Shown piece after piece: positions 51,801 to 57,029 of a stretch of DNA of 64,000 bases. The position numbers and the translations under genes are program-made. Source of the stretch: Phlebotomus papatasi. Its lineage: Eukaryota > Arthropoda > Insecta > Diptera > Psychodidae. Numbering within the stretch: position 1 is the first letter of the stretch; the number at the start of each line of letters is the position of its first letter. The notes beneath the pieces are model-generated. The model was given only the letters and a program-made list of their open reading frames with translations. It did no database searches and was not told the DNA's origin. The stretch is from the NCBI RefSeq assembly GCF_024763615.1, contig NC_077222.1, positions 102,023,417 through 102,087,416 on the forward strand, written 5' to 3'.

Positions 51801-54800
51801 TATCACCCGGAAAATTTGCATCACAATATGCACCGTGTTCATCCAGCACCTCAGGCGCCGATGAGACATCCGGCGGAATTGAGTTATACAGCGGCAGAAG
51901 CCAGAACAAGTAATTGGCAACACTTTCCAATCTCTTAAATTTTTCCTTCTGCTGCTGCCCTTCCAATTTTTCTAATGCACCCCTTTCTTTCCTCAATTTA
52001 CCTTATCTAACCCCAAATGCATGTTTTTTCTGGTTTGGAGGATACTCAAAGGGATACAAAAGCCATTCCGAAAGATAAATAAATTAAAAAATCTTCCCGG
52101 AAGGAAATTTTCCCGCCAAAACTGTCCAATCTTGACTTTCTGAATTCTTTGGACTGCAACAAAGTGCAAGCATGAAAGAGTCTTTTTTGCAAAACTAATT
52201 CCTCTAACAACTTTATTTATCTTTTTTTTTTGCTAAATAATAGCAAAAAAAAGTTACACTGCCAATTTTTTGCCGCTGTGCATTTGCACGAAAACTAATC
52301 TCAGCTGGAGGAGCCTAACAATAGGCCTCTCCAATGGGGCTTTTTTTTGGTTGTTGGGTGAATAACCATCTCACGACGAAACATTGAAATTTTCTGTTTT
52401 CTTGGGTGTTTTGATTAATTTCCTGGGCATTTTAATTGATTTTCAAACATTTGTTCATTGAAATGACACGCATGATCACATGTCTCTAATCTCTTCATCA
52501 GATCTTGTGGTTGTAGATGGAAAATGTCAGAGACCGCACCGATGATTATGAATACGAAGTTACACTGAAGATTTTTATGGGAAATTTGTTTGTAAGCCAA
52601 ATGTGAGGTTTGCAAAATTTTCTTTTTGGGAATTTTGAAGATAAAAATATTTATTCTCTGATTCCCGCCGGCTTATCAATATCGGCCTCATCAGGAAACC
52701 GGTAGAAGACTTAGATTCCTGCAGACGATCTGTTTATTCATTTGACCTAAATTTCCGATTAATAAATTAATAATAAGACATTTAATAAAAATAAAAGAAA
52801 TTTCTAAAAGTATTTAAAAAAAAAATGAAGGAAATTTTTAGGTTGTGTCCTCGACAAAGAAGAATGGGTTTATCATTAGAAAATTGTTTTTTCTTTACTT
52901 TTTAGCAAAAGTACAAAATTAGTATTGGGCAAACTTATTAAACAAAACGGTGTAAAAGGAATATTCATGAGTCTGCATCCATTTTCTACGAGCAATGATT
53001 AAGGAAAGAAACACATTGATTATTAATCTTTACGATTACCGTTAAAATTTCACAATTTTTCTTAATTTTATCTTTTTTTTAAATTTATTCTTTACCAAAA
53101 TGGCAATTATTAAGTTTTTCCATCAAATATTCTATGATATATTTGATGAACATAAGAATTTAGAAAAAAAAACAATAATATTAAAAAAAGACTATGCGGA
53201 AAATGGCCGAACATTTAGCCATAAATGAGACCTATACCATCGAATAGGTATTGGCAAAAGTAACAACTTTTGTTCCGAGGACATTCCCAAGAGTATGTAG
53301 GAGAAACACTACCCAGCGGGCACCAAATGCTAACCCATTTCAATCCAGGTGAAAATATGTATTTTCAGCCTAATTCTGCTATCCCCTGATTTCATATTTA
53401 ACCAAATTCCAAATTCGTTTTTTTAACCTGTGCTTCACAATTTTTTTTATCACTAAATGACTAACTTTTCTCCGTAGATTTTTCACGATGTTTTTTTTTA
53501 GTTTTTTATAATTCTTTTAATTTTCTTTTTTTTTATTTTTTAAACGCTCTAAAATCGTGTGTAAAACAAGTACAGCACAAACACAAAACACTCCCTAAGA
53601 TCGCGTGAAAAATACGCGCAGCGCTAGCAAAAACCATACCTAGAATCGTTTGCAAAACACGCACAGCGCAAGCATAAAACGCACCCTAGAACCCTGTGCA
53701 AAACTTTCACAGGGCAAACATAAAACGTTCTCTAATGTCGTATTTAAAATACGCACAGTGCATGTACAAAACGGTCTCTAAAATCGTGTGCAAAACAAGC
53801 ACAGCTCTAGCACATAACAGTCTCTAAGATCGTGTACGAAACACATACAGCTCAGTCATAGACCGCTTCAGATTGCACTTAAAAACACCCACAGCTTATT
53901 AATAGAAGGTTAAGAATGCACTTAAAAAATGCACAGCTCAAAATGTGCTCCTAAAATCACGCACAGTTCAATCATGAAACGGTTAAGAATACGTCTAAAA
54001 TCACGCACAGATACATCATAAAACGGTTTAGATTGCGCCTAAAATCACGCATAGCTCAATCATAAAACAGTTTAGAATGCGCCTAAAATCACGCACATTT
54101 CAATCATAAAACGGCTGAGAATGCGTGACTTTAGGCGCATTCTTAACCGATTTATGATTGAGGTGTGTGTGAATTTAAGCGCATTCTTAGCCGTTTTATG
54201 ATTGAGCTGTGCATGATTTTAGGCGCATTCTTGACCGTTTTATGATTGAGCTGTGCGTGATTTTAAGCACATTCTTAACCTTTTACGATTGAGCTGTGCG
54301 TGTTTTTAAGCGAATTATTAACCGTTTTACGATCAAGCTGTGCGTTTTTTACACAAGATTTTAGAGGGCGTTTTATGTTTGCGCTATGCGTGTTTTGCAA
54401 ACGATTCTAGGTATGTTTTTTTGCTAGCGCTCTGTGTATTTTGCACACGACCTTAGAGAGCGTTTTGTGTTTGTGCTGTACGTGTTTTACACGCGATTTT
54501 AGAGCGTTTAAAAATAAAAAAAAGAAAATTAAAAGAATTATAAAAAACTAAAAAAAGCATCGTGAAAAATTTATGGGAAACGAAATGTCCGCCTGGGTAA
54601 TCTCTAAAACATATCCGAAAATGAAAAAAAATCGAACGACGCGTTTCTGATCAAACTAAAAAAAATATTTTGAAAACAAGGGACATATTAATGATCTTTG
54701 GGTCGACTTATGGGGGGTCCCCCGAAGATCCCAGTGTCTATCTCTAACCGTTTGGCCTCTAGAGCCGTCGACGACCCCGCCATCTTCAAGGCCGATGCGG

Positions 54801-57029
54801 AACCTCTGGATTGCGTTGAATAAATTTCATGTCTAAGAAGCATTTTCTTGTCTCATCATATGGAACACTTTGAGACCTCAGGCACTTAAAAAAAAATTGA
54901 AACACCCTACCGGGCACTGTATATATAACTCAAAATCGAGGGATTATATTGTTCCCTTTGTGGAGTTCGAGCACTAAAAAAAAACCTAAAGAAATTCATG
55001 GCTTTGAGTTGTGCCCCTGTAACATTGTACTCTTTGTACAAGATATGCTTCCTTGAAAATTTCTAAATTTCTTATGTTCAGTTAGTATTTTTGTTTCTAA
55101 ATTAATTTTTATGTGGCATTTATTTCATTTCGTTTTTGAATAATTTTTGTACTCGTGATGCAGGGGCCCATCAAGCCTAATAAAAAGTGAAGATATTTTT
55201 CACTTTTCCTTGTAAAAATTTTGCAGATATTGCACCGCGACTTAAATAAATTTGCTCGTAGTTCTTGTATTATTTCGGCGAACATAATTAAATATGTATT
55301 TTTAGATAGCTTTTAATGCACGATTTCGAAATATTAGATGAGATCATATATTCTGTCAGTAGAAGAGGTAAAAAGTTTGGAGTGGTATATCTCAGCTCCT
55401 GATGAACATAATTGGATGAGTGAACTATTGTTGGAAAGCTTGGTTCATTAGCTTTCAGAATCTGGTATATGTAATTGGCTATGGGTAAATCATGGTCATC
55501 CAGAACCATTTATGTCGAAGAAGACACATTTTGCAACGTCTTTTTTGGCCATCTACTTCTGGGACCAGGAGTGACCCACTTTTCTCGCACAAGGACTGTT
55601 TGTTAGAGGAACTCAAAGGGTATAATTTGTAGAAGAAACATTTTTTTGGACATCTTACTTTTTTTTATTCATCGACTTTTGCAAGAATTTTAACATTTTA
55701 CACGCAAGGAAAAAATTACTGAAATCCTAAAAGAGTGGTTTCTGGAGGGGAAGGATAGACGTGGGGATGAAATTGATATGATATTTGGATTCCTTGGATC
55801 AACTTATGGGGGAGTACTTAGAACATTCCAAGTCGATATCTTCATTAGTTTGTCCAGAAAATGAGATAGAAGGATTTCTGTCATTTTTTTCTATGCGTGT
55901 AAAATGTTAAAATTCTTGCAAAAGTGGATGAATAAAAAAAAGTAAGATGTCCAAAAAAAAAGTTTCTTCTACAAATTGTACCTTTTGAGTTCCTCTAACA
56001 AACAGTCCTTGTGCGAGAAAAGTGGGTCATTCCTGGTCCCAGCAGTAGATGGTCAAAAAAGACGTTGCAAAAAGTGTCTTCTTCGACATAAATGGTTCTG
56101 GATGACCATGGTTTACCATAGCAGATTAAGTATACCAGATTCTAAAAGCTAATGAACCAAGCTTTCCAACAATAGTTCACTCATCCAATTATGTTCATCA
56201 GGAGCTGAGATATACCACTCCAAACTTTTTACCTCTTCTACTGACAGAATATATGATCTCATCTAATATATCAGAGTGATAAGTCAATTCTCTTTAGAAA
56301 AAAACTTGCCAAGAGTCTTCAGGGCCTCTATGCAAAAACGTATGAAAAAATGAAATGTCTAAAGGCCCCTGCGTGATGAGTTCTCTGCGTGCTTTCAGTA
56401 TGCTCGATTTATGCGCCAACAACGGTGATTATGAGCATATAAAATGTTCTGAACATTTGTAGATCATTAGATTACCTTAAAAATACTTCCTATAAAAAAA
56501 ATAATTATGAGATTATCAGGAATCTTACCACTGCATGATTTAAAATCTGTATTCATAATCAACGATGTGGTCTGTGGTGTCTGTATGCTATGCGTGTGCT
56601 GCTTGGTATTGGCTTCTTAAATTTGCAATACAAGAAAAAAATGGCAATAAAATAGTGCTTTAAAAAAAATGCCGGTGCTTTGATGGCTTTTGTGTGGTGA
56701 TCGATGGTAGATATCTTTTGTGTGATCTCTCTCTTGTGATGTGTTGAACCCGCCGCTGAAAAACGGAAGAAGTATATTTTAATTTTCTTCCCGCTTTGTT
56801 GTGAATCACTTCTCAAGGCTGGGGTAATGCACGACACGACACAACATCAGTCACTGTGAGACCAATATCAATGCCACAAGATCCCAACCGCTTCCGGACG
56901 TCCACCAATGAGAGTTCTAGCGAAAGTGAATCCGTACAGTCCAGTCGATCGAGTGTCAGTGGAACGGGAAATGGGAAGGAGAAGAAAACTGGAATGTTTA
57001 GGATATTCTCCAAGAAGAGGAAATCATAA
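840..57029 (+). CDS. kst: Beta-heavy spectrin (karst), complete multi-exon gene
   Basis: Giant spectrin of the apical membrane skeleton of epithelia. In insects it forms heterotetramers with alpha-spectrin, crosslinks actin and binds membrane lipid. I joined exons 840-858, 10935-11107, 15407-16078, 16167-16354, 19072-21329, 25002-26137, 30229-33206, 38119-39652, 42978-46056 (probably split by a 78-nt intron at 45672-45749), 48960-49100, 51721-51909 and 56818-57029. All junctions are GT-AG and in phase; total length is 12,579 nt (4,192 residues), or 4,166 residues with the small intron removed. Domain order: CH1 ~52-152, CH2 ~170-277, spectrin repeats ~290-3600 with SH3 at ~860-915, charged helix ~3605-3660, PH ~3763-3868, proline-rich tail. 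The SH3 and about 30 repeats separate it from conventional beta-spectrin (17 repeats, ~2,300 residues). The fly protein is about 4,100 residues. Exon joins are read by eye without transcript support. Confidence 0.95.
3062..3262. mobile_element. Palindromic MITE, copy 1 (GGCTTCAGACT ends)
   Basis: About 200 bp. The left end GCCGGCTTCAGACTGGAGG is mirrored at the right by AGCTAAGCCATAGATCTGAA. The interior matches the copy at 40752-40937, including the shared CAATTTCCTAAAAA and GAGGAGTTAAGCCA. Partial copies of the left end occur near 2770 and 17402. No coding capacity. Confidence 0.6.
3400..3790. repeat. Dispersed repeat with AGGGGGAAGTGAGGC start and GGACGGACGG microsatellite
   Basis: Opens with TAGGGGGAAGTGAGGCATC and continues with wording shared with 58412-59008 (TTGGGCTTTTTTCTCCTAT, TTTTCAAAGGTACCCC). 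It contains a short GGAC run at 3568-3580. Probably a degraded member of the TA-duplicating MITE group also seen at 58-63 kb. Confidence 0.5.
7690..9970. repeat. 2.3 kb minisatellite, period about 31 bp, with palindromic core
   Basis: Roughly 70 degenerate copies of a unit like TTGCTCAGAGATCGCTAGAT followed by CTCACGATTTC. Each unit holds a short self-complementary core, GCAAGA near one end and TCTTGC near the other, around TCTCGCGA. No terminal inverted repeats or coding frames accompany it. Confidence 0.85.
10935..11107 (+). CDS. kst: kst coding exon 2 (start of first CH domain)
   Basis: Residues ~7-64. A pyrimidine-rich tract with GTGCAG precedes it and the donor AAG|GTAAGA follows at 11108. 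It encodes the lead-in MTQREGIQKFENERIKTLQ and the first helix of CH1 (KKTFTKWMNSFLIK), the classic opening of the beta-spectrin actin-binding domain. The Met at 10988 could serve as an internal start for a shorter isoform. Phase 0 at the 3' end. Confidence 0.93.
11850..12960. repeat. Dispersed non-coding repeat containing AGCG...CTAGCGG motifs
   Basis: Loosely repeated blocks with phrases like AAATTTCAGCCCGATGCAC/AAATTTGAGCCCGATCGAT and the boxes AGCGCCCCTAGCG (12003), AGCGTCACCTGTGGTG (12336) and AGCGTCCCTAGCGGTGG (12612). The same box recurs at 18896 and 61788. A CCCAGGCGGACA transposon-like end at 12953 follows a TA. No coding. Confidence 0.5.
13020..13480. repeat. Dispersed AACCGGTT-rich repeat, copy 1
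   Basis: Repeated phrases with AACCGGTAAT, GAACCGGTTATGAACC and AATTTACAAATCG. Reverse-orientation copies occur at 35640-35880 and 60590-60900, with the shared phrases ACTTGTCAG and AATGAACCG. Non-coding; probably an old transposon family. Confidence 0.55.
13930..14698. mobile_element. Harbinger/PIF-like MITE with TTA duplication
   Basis: 769 bp bounded by TTA (13927-13929 and 14699-14701). Terminal inverted repeats begin CGGTGCTATCACACTAGG and end CCTAGTGTGATAGCACGG, with one mismatch over 18 bp. A three-base TTA duplication is typical of PIF/Harbinger (Tourist-like) elements. There is no transposase frame, so it is non-autonomous. Confidence 0.75.
14982..15165 (-). mobile_element. SINE-like insertion, copy 1, with 8-bp duplication
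   Basis: Flanked by GTCCATCG at 14974-14981 and 15166-15173. On the - strand it starts near AATCGAATCCCCTTCAAG (tRNA B-box-like) and ends CCATAATAATAATTATT, an ATT-rich tail. The body matches the copy at 50666-51308 (TGGTGGCACAACGTTCCATA; CTGGTGACTTGAAGGGGATT). This looks like retrotransposition of a short non-coding element. Confidence 0.65.
15407..16078 (+). CDS. kst: kst coding exon 3 (CH1-CH2 actin-binding domain)
   Basis: 224 codons, residues 65-288. It carries the rest of CH1, including DGVKLLKLLEIISGEKLGKP, the strongly conserved ENVNKSLAFL and the IWTIILRFQIQ helix. CH2 follows from SAKDALLLWCQRKT with DFTGSWRSGMGFNALIHSHR and the closing YVASYYHTFARMKNEQ. Together these form the tandem calponin-homology actin-binding module of spectrins. 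Acceptor TCTCAG at 15401-15406; donor AAT|GTGAGT at 16079. This is the best-conserved part of the protein. Confidence 0.97.
16167..16354 (+). CDS. kst: kst coding exon 4 (linker after CH2)
   Basis: Residues 289-351. It begins IVGKLMDADRRKIHYEKLTT and ends at IEKPPK, a helical linker leading into the first spectrin repeat. The intron before it is only 88 nt (16079-16166). The donor is AAA|GTGAGT with two bases of the lysine codon left over, completed by the first base of the next exon. Confidence 0.95.
16475..17090. mobile_element. Foldback element of TTCGTAAA units
   Basis: An inverted repeat centred near 16780. The left arm has GTAGCTTCGAACA, CACAGAAAAAAAATATT and repeated ATGTTCGTAAA; the right arm mirrors these with TTTACGAACAT, TTTTTTTTCTCTGTG and TGTTCGAAGCTAC. 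Arms are about 250-300 bp. The 130-residue open frame across the right half is an artefact of the repeats. Confidence 0.75.
18290..18640 (-). pseudogene. Decayed pogo-like transposase fragment (HTH_psq region)
   Basis: Read on the - strand across frames, the segment gives a start-like MSTRKTKVLKYPEK, then (after frame changes) QIPKTTVSDRMDSKYRKNSW and a later GRPGSS-like piece. The I-P-K-T-T-V-x-D-R-M pattern with the Tyr is the pipsqueak/CENP-B type helix-turn-helix of pogo-family transposases. Stops and frameshifts show that it is dead. The catalytic DDE part is missing. A pogo-type MITE is at 59201-59402. Confidence 0.55.
19072..21329 (+). CDS. kst: kst coding exon 5 (first spectrin repeats and SH3 domain)
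   Basis: Residues ~351-1103, starting at YKERSEIEALYF. It encodes the first spectrin repeats with heptad patterns such as WINEK-like and FYQFIEDYDNEESWV. The SH3 domain lies at about residues 860-915 (nt ~20591-20755): ALYVFEGQGMKMAKNE, then NDWWSVRKMDGNEGFVPATY, with the ALYxF, WW and P-x-x-Y ligand-groove residues intact. An SH3 in a beta-type spectrin is the hallmark of the heavy form. After it comes a basic stretch (VKTVQKVKKTVLV). Donor CAAG|GTAGGT; ends in phase 1. Confidence 0.97.
21340..22080. repeat. Tandem array, period about 141 bp, rich in GTGCAAAGT
   Basis: Starts just after the exon 5 donor. Units carry GGAATACTCCTGGAGGATAA (21545, 21686 and 21968 give the period) and clusters of TGCAAAGTGCAAAG. 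Four to five copies. It supplies a 28-residue read-through extension to the exon 5 frame with a stop at 21413-21415. Confidence 0.75.
22208..22378. mobile_element. Palindromic MITE with CACTGGTAAAAATAAAAGG ends
   Basis: 171 bp. The first ~32 bases are mirrored at the end (CCTTTTATTTTTACCAGTG). The inner part also folds, with GGATCAAATTGATCC at both sides. I see no convincing target duplication, so the superfamily is unassigned. Confidence 0.65.
22640..24560. repeat. GGGATTTTGG minisatellite, large copy in intron 5
   Basis: Degenerate units like TTCGGGATTTTGACCTTTT about every 16 bp, same orientation and family as 4305-5060. Interrupted by the element at 24121-24464. No coding capacity despite an open frame of 75 residues. 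Confidence 0.75.
24121..24464. mobile_element. Element with GAATTCTGTAA terminal inverted repeats inside the minisatellite
   Basis: About 344 bp. The left end GAATTCTGTAACG is mirrored by TTACAGAATTC at the right. Inside, TGGCAATGCCATATGAC and TGGCATTGTCA motifs repeat in both orientations, and a tRNA B-box-like GGGTTCGAATC lies at 24159-24169. It splits the surrounding minisatellite, so it inserted later. Confidence 0.6.
24769..24893. mobile_element. Small palindromic element ~110 bp upstream of exon 6
   Basis: Arms start ATGGTCTCTACACACTAGAG and end CTCTAGTCTGTAGAGTAGAG; the inner ATATGTCCATATT is mirrored by AATATGGACATA. The end motif CTCTACACACTAG recurs in each unit of the 165-bp array at 33.3-35.2 kb. 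Confidence 0.5.
25002..26137 (+). CDS. kst: kst coding exon 6 (spectrin repeats)
   Basis: Residues ~1104-1482, about three and a half spectrin repeats. Repeat signatures seen are ELFNRTCDEAKDWMNEKMM, LSWVEETNAVL, VFNREADKIDATTKSHEAF and DLDTWLNEKIKIAGD. Acceptor TTGTTAG at 24995-25001, donor AAG|GTTAGT at 26138. Phase 1 in, phase 0 out. Confidence 0.96.
26210..27200. repeat. Tandem array, period about 148 bp, with AAAATGTGAGGTTATGTT
   Basis: The phrase AAAATGTGAGGTTATGTT starts near 26434, 26578, 26737, 26880, 27030 and 27176 (earlier partial copy at 26220), giving six to seven degenerate units. Each carries AATAATTTGGATTTT and a run like CCTAAAAGTCC. Non-coding. Confidence 0.7.
28620..29500. 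repeat. Short palindrome cluster: CACACTATAATAGTGTG and AATTCAACAACTTTTG units
   Basis: 28,630-29,040 repeats GTTGAATTT / AAATTCAACAA in both orientations. 29,055-29,500 repeats a near-perfect hairpin, TTTCACACTATAATAGTGTG. It looks like simple expansion of short inverted motifs. Confidence 0.55.
29690..30032 (+). mobile_element. 3' end of a 5'-truncated non-LTR retrotransposon
   Basis: The + strand reads without stops from about 29697: NKTFNKIVPKVQDDCLYRSL, then FVKGVILFNSLPSDCRISAA and NFYLQPGS before TAG (29872-29874). The pattern KG-V-x-L-F/W-N-S-L-P followed by an aromatic-rich end is typical of the C-terminus of jockey/CR1-type reverse transcriptase proteins. A short 3' UTR then ends in AATAAA and an ATAATAATAA run at ~30,000-30,032. 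The catalytic domains are missing. Confidence 0.6.
30229..33206 (+). CDS. kst: kst coding exon 7 (about nine spectrin repeats)
   Basis: The second-largest coding block (2,978 nt), residues 1483-2474, all spectrin repeats. Signatures recur about every 106 residues: FELDTELQWINERLPTAK, FEASDIETWLGERNNLLRS, FLEANELEQWINEQEQAVSS, FLRDAKQIDNICCSQEATL and FVSDCAEAEAWISEKLKKM. Acceptor TTTCTTAG at 30221-30228, donor TACAG|GTGAGT at 33207. No frameshifts or stops were seen. Confidence 0.97.
33290..35200. repeat. Satellite-like tandem array in intron 7, period about 165 bp
   Basis: Around 11 degenerate units. The phrase AGAGGCCATAACCTCAAAAT recurs near 33650, 33800, 33963, 34198, 34365, 34530, 34695, 34862 and 35020. 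Each unit has an inner hairpin AGAGGCC...GGCCTCT, then CACACTAGGAGC and CCCGTATCATTGTGGGCAGG. Non-coding. Confidence 0.8.
35640..35880. repeat. Dispersed AACCGGTT-rich repeat, copy 2 (reverse)
   Basis: TTACCGGTTCTCAACCGATT, GAACCGGTTCATAACCGATT and GACTTGTCAGGAAGTCC match the block at 13020-13480 in reverse. Non-coding. Confidence 0.5.
36270..36735. mobile_element. Foldback element with CGATAGTATTGAC arms and attached repeat
   Basis: The arms 36425-36565 and 36588-36733 mirror each other (CAATACTATCGATAAGAAG / CTTTTCGATAGTATTG; GGTTATGTCGACTC / GTCGACATAACC). The preceding 36270-36424 (CGACTTTTTACGCATTGTTG, AAAGAATGTGAATGTTGATA) has a second copy at 46200-46420. Confidence 0.65.
36843..37809. 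mobile_element. 967-bp TA-duplicating element, GGGGAGACCGGGGTA ends
   Basis: Left end GGGGAGACCGGGGTACC after TA at 36841; right end CTACCCCTATCTCCCC before TA at 37810. Inner ends also mirror (GGGTAGAATTAGTCAG / GCTGGCTAATTCTACCCC). No long frame, so non-autonomous. The TA duplication suggests a Tc1/mariner-type origin. Confidence 0.65.
37912..38068. mobile_element. 157-bp MITE of the same GGGGAGACC family
   Basis: Begins GGGGAGACCGGGGTAGAATT after TA (37910-37911) and ends CTAGTCTCCCC before TA (38069-38070). It lies 50 bp from the exon 8 acceptor. Confidence 0.65.
38119..39652 (+). CDS. kst: kst coding exon 8 (spectrin repeats)
   Basis: Residues 2475-2986, nearly five repeats: VFNRDVNDTSERINEKALA, ADVREYEDWVNDIMKKMDS, LFKAQADQIDRWLRNKEAF, LYEVEKWLHQKMQVALDEN and FDRSITEFNKWMDEVESHL. 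The acceptor GGGTAG at 38113-38118 completes an arginine codon begun in exon 7. Donor AAG|GTAAGG at 39653. A small MITE (37912-38068) sits directly upstream of the acceptor. Confidence 0.96.
39653..42977 (+). other. kst: kst intron 8 (3.3 kb): tandem duplications
   Basis: 40100-40690 is a 295-bp duplication: GCGCAGAAGATCCTGGACT and AGACTCAGGCTGATCCT occur twice, nearly identical. 41430-42550 is a longer duplication of about 480 bp plus a third partial copy (phrases TTTATATCAAATTGACGA and TAGTCAGCAAAATA). The palindromic MITE 40752-40937 lies between. No coding signal. Confidence 0.7.
40752..40937. mobile_element. Palindromic MITE, copy 2 (GGCTTCAGACT ends)
   Basis: Left end AATGCCGGCTTCAGACTGTA, right end CTAAGCCTTAAGTCTGAAAC. 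Same body as 3062-3262 (AACAATAATTTCCTAAAAAG, GAGGAGTTAAGCCAAATAG). Confidence 0.6.
42978..45671 (+). CDS. kst: kst coding exon 9, main part (last repeats, charged helix, PH domain)
   Basis: Residues 2987-3884. Spectrin repeats run to ~3600 (FLRDVDDELQFIDEKLPLAA through EAEILENWINGRQSMVKD). A very charged helix follows (EQLMRKQKEEELAAQRAEKE). A serine- and arginine-rich linker (RTPSFTTRRRAHSFRKDKD) precedes a PH domain at ~3763-3868 that starts EVQGFLERKHQL, has the basic loop RSWKTFYTILCG and ends with EMTDWINKISFHAK. Beta-spectrin PH domains bind phosphoinositides. Ends DDTLK|GTACGT if the 78-nt intron is spliced. Confidence 0.95.
45672..45749 (+). other. kst: Probable 78-nt intron within kst exon 9, readable in frame
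   Basis: Starts with a strong donor (AAG|GTACGT) and ends with TTTGCAG|CAA. It lies between the PH domain and the proline-rich tail. Its length is 26 codons with no stop, so retention would insert 26 residues without changing frame. It lacks the domain-like conservation of its flanks, so I take it as an intron that could be retained as an exitron. Confidence 0.6.
45750..46056 (+). CDS. kst: kst coding exon 9, distal part (Ser/Pro-rich tail)
   Basis: Encodes QMGEGSPDVKSLTGTEG, a serine-rich stretch, then EKPPIPPRGAPPPTPQR, a proline-rich cluster with PxxPxR-like SH3-ligand spacing. Ends RNRSYSN plus one base at donor ACG|GTAAGT (46057). Reading on through the donor gives an intron-derived stop at 46158-46160, which I do not take as the main C-terminus. 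Confidence 0.88.
46630..47515. repeat. Minisatellite of AATCCCGGAATTC-like units
   Basis: About 50 degenerate units of 15-18 bp such as AAATCCCGGAATTCCGAAAA. It looks like the reverse-orientation form of the GGGATTTTGG family in introns 1 and 5, though more diverged. Confidence 0.7.
47520..48380. repeat. Minisatellite, period about 21 bp, TTTTTACGAAGCTAGAAACG
   Basis: About 40 copies of a unit close to TTTTTACGAAGCTAGAAACG with indels. It begins near the end of the preceding array. Non-coding. Confidence 0.8.
48960..49100 (+). CDS. kst: kst coding exon 10 (tail segment)
   Basis: 47 codons: GVAPDGFDDNSNYENQMQRP through EAWMRQSEFRQS. Acceptor CAATTTCAG at 48951-48959, donor TCAG|GTAAAT at 49101. 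Phase 1 at both ends, so it could be skipped without a frameshift (141 nt). No known domain; it looks like a disordered C-terminal extension. Confidence 0.8.
49101..51720 (+). other. kst: kst intron 10 (2.6 kb)
   Basis: 49,260-50,640 carries many TTTAGGTTATGTT / AACATAACCTAA motifs, with an inverted repeat whose arms lie near 50148-50235 and 50565-50664 (TTTTGAGGTTAGAATTGGC mirrored by GCCAATTCTAACCTCAAAA). The SINE-like insertion (50666-51308) follows. 51,320-51,720 is AT-rich with more CATAACCTCAA motifs. Confidence 0.6.
50666..51308 (-). mobile_element. SINE-like insertion, copy 2, with 13-bp duplication and internal minisatellite
   Basis: Flanked by TGAAATTCTTATT at 50653-50665 and 51309-51321. 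On the - strand it starts GTCCCAGGTTCGAATCCCC, which contains a perfect RNA polymerase III B box (GGTTCGAATCC). It ends with an ATT-repeat tail next to the duplication. No A box is visible, so the head is cut short. Inside, 50,760-51,060 has five or six ~60-bp units with CCCAAAACACAGAAAATTT. Shares both ends with 14982-15165. Confidence 0.7.
51721..51909 (+). CDS. kst: kst coding exon 11 (Pro/His-rich tail; alternative stop if read through)
   Basis: 63 codons beginning DKPPPLPASLPPMGGGQFRP, an SH3/WW-type proline-rich ligand, followed by a His- and Pro-rich stretch. The phase-1 donor ACAA|GTAATT at 51910 joins to 56818. If the intron is retained, translation adds SNWQHFPIS and stops at 51936-51938, giving a shorter C-terminus. 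Length 189 nt is divisible by 3, so this exon can also be skipped in frame. Confidence 0.8.
53312..54597. mobile_element. 1.29 kb foldback transposon with CCCAGCGGGC ends
   Basis: Starts CCCAGCGGGC after TA and ends GTCCGCCTGGG before TA. Within it, arms (about 53481-54120 and 54125-54575) mirror each other around a centre near 54122. They are built of ~44-bp units: ATCATAAAACGGTTAAGAAT and CCTAAAATCACGCACAGC, inverted on the other side. The left arm is longer. No coding frame. A matching end (CCCAGGCGGACA after TA) lies at 12953. Confidence 0.75.
55331..56270. repeat. Long inverted repeat: arms ~400 bp, loop ~142 bp
   Basis: The left arm 55331-55728 and right arm 55871-56270 are reverse complements, about 93-96% identical by eye over nearly the full length. 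Examples are GATGAGATCATATATTCTG mirrored by CAGAATATATGATCTCATC, and TTTTACACGC by GCGTGTAAAA. No transposon ends or coding frames were found. Transcribed as part of the kst pre-mRNA it would form a long double-stranded stem. Confidence 0.85.
56818..57029 (+). CDS. kst: kst final coding exon (basic C-terminus)
   Basis: Preceded by a strong pyrimidine tract and CTCAAG|GC. It completes a serine codon from exon 11 and reads WGNARHDTTSVTVRPISM, then a serine-rich stretch and the basic end KKTGMFRIFSKKRKS before TAA. A second in-phase acceptor (CATCAG at 56845-56850) would drop 11 residues. The coding potential and the phase fit to exon 11 support it. It was not compared with other species. Confidence 0.75.

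Larger units (their letters stand above)
51910..56817 (+). other. kst: kst intron 11 (4.9 kb)
   Basis: Contains the foldback element 53312-54597 and the long hairpin 55331-56270, listed separately. 51,940-53,310 is AT-rich with no coding signal. 54,600-55,330 has a more GC-rich patch at ~54,700-54,830 of unknown origin. 56,280-56,818 is AT-rich leading to the terminal exon acceptor. Confidence 0.65.
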
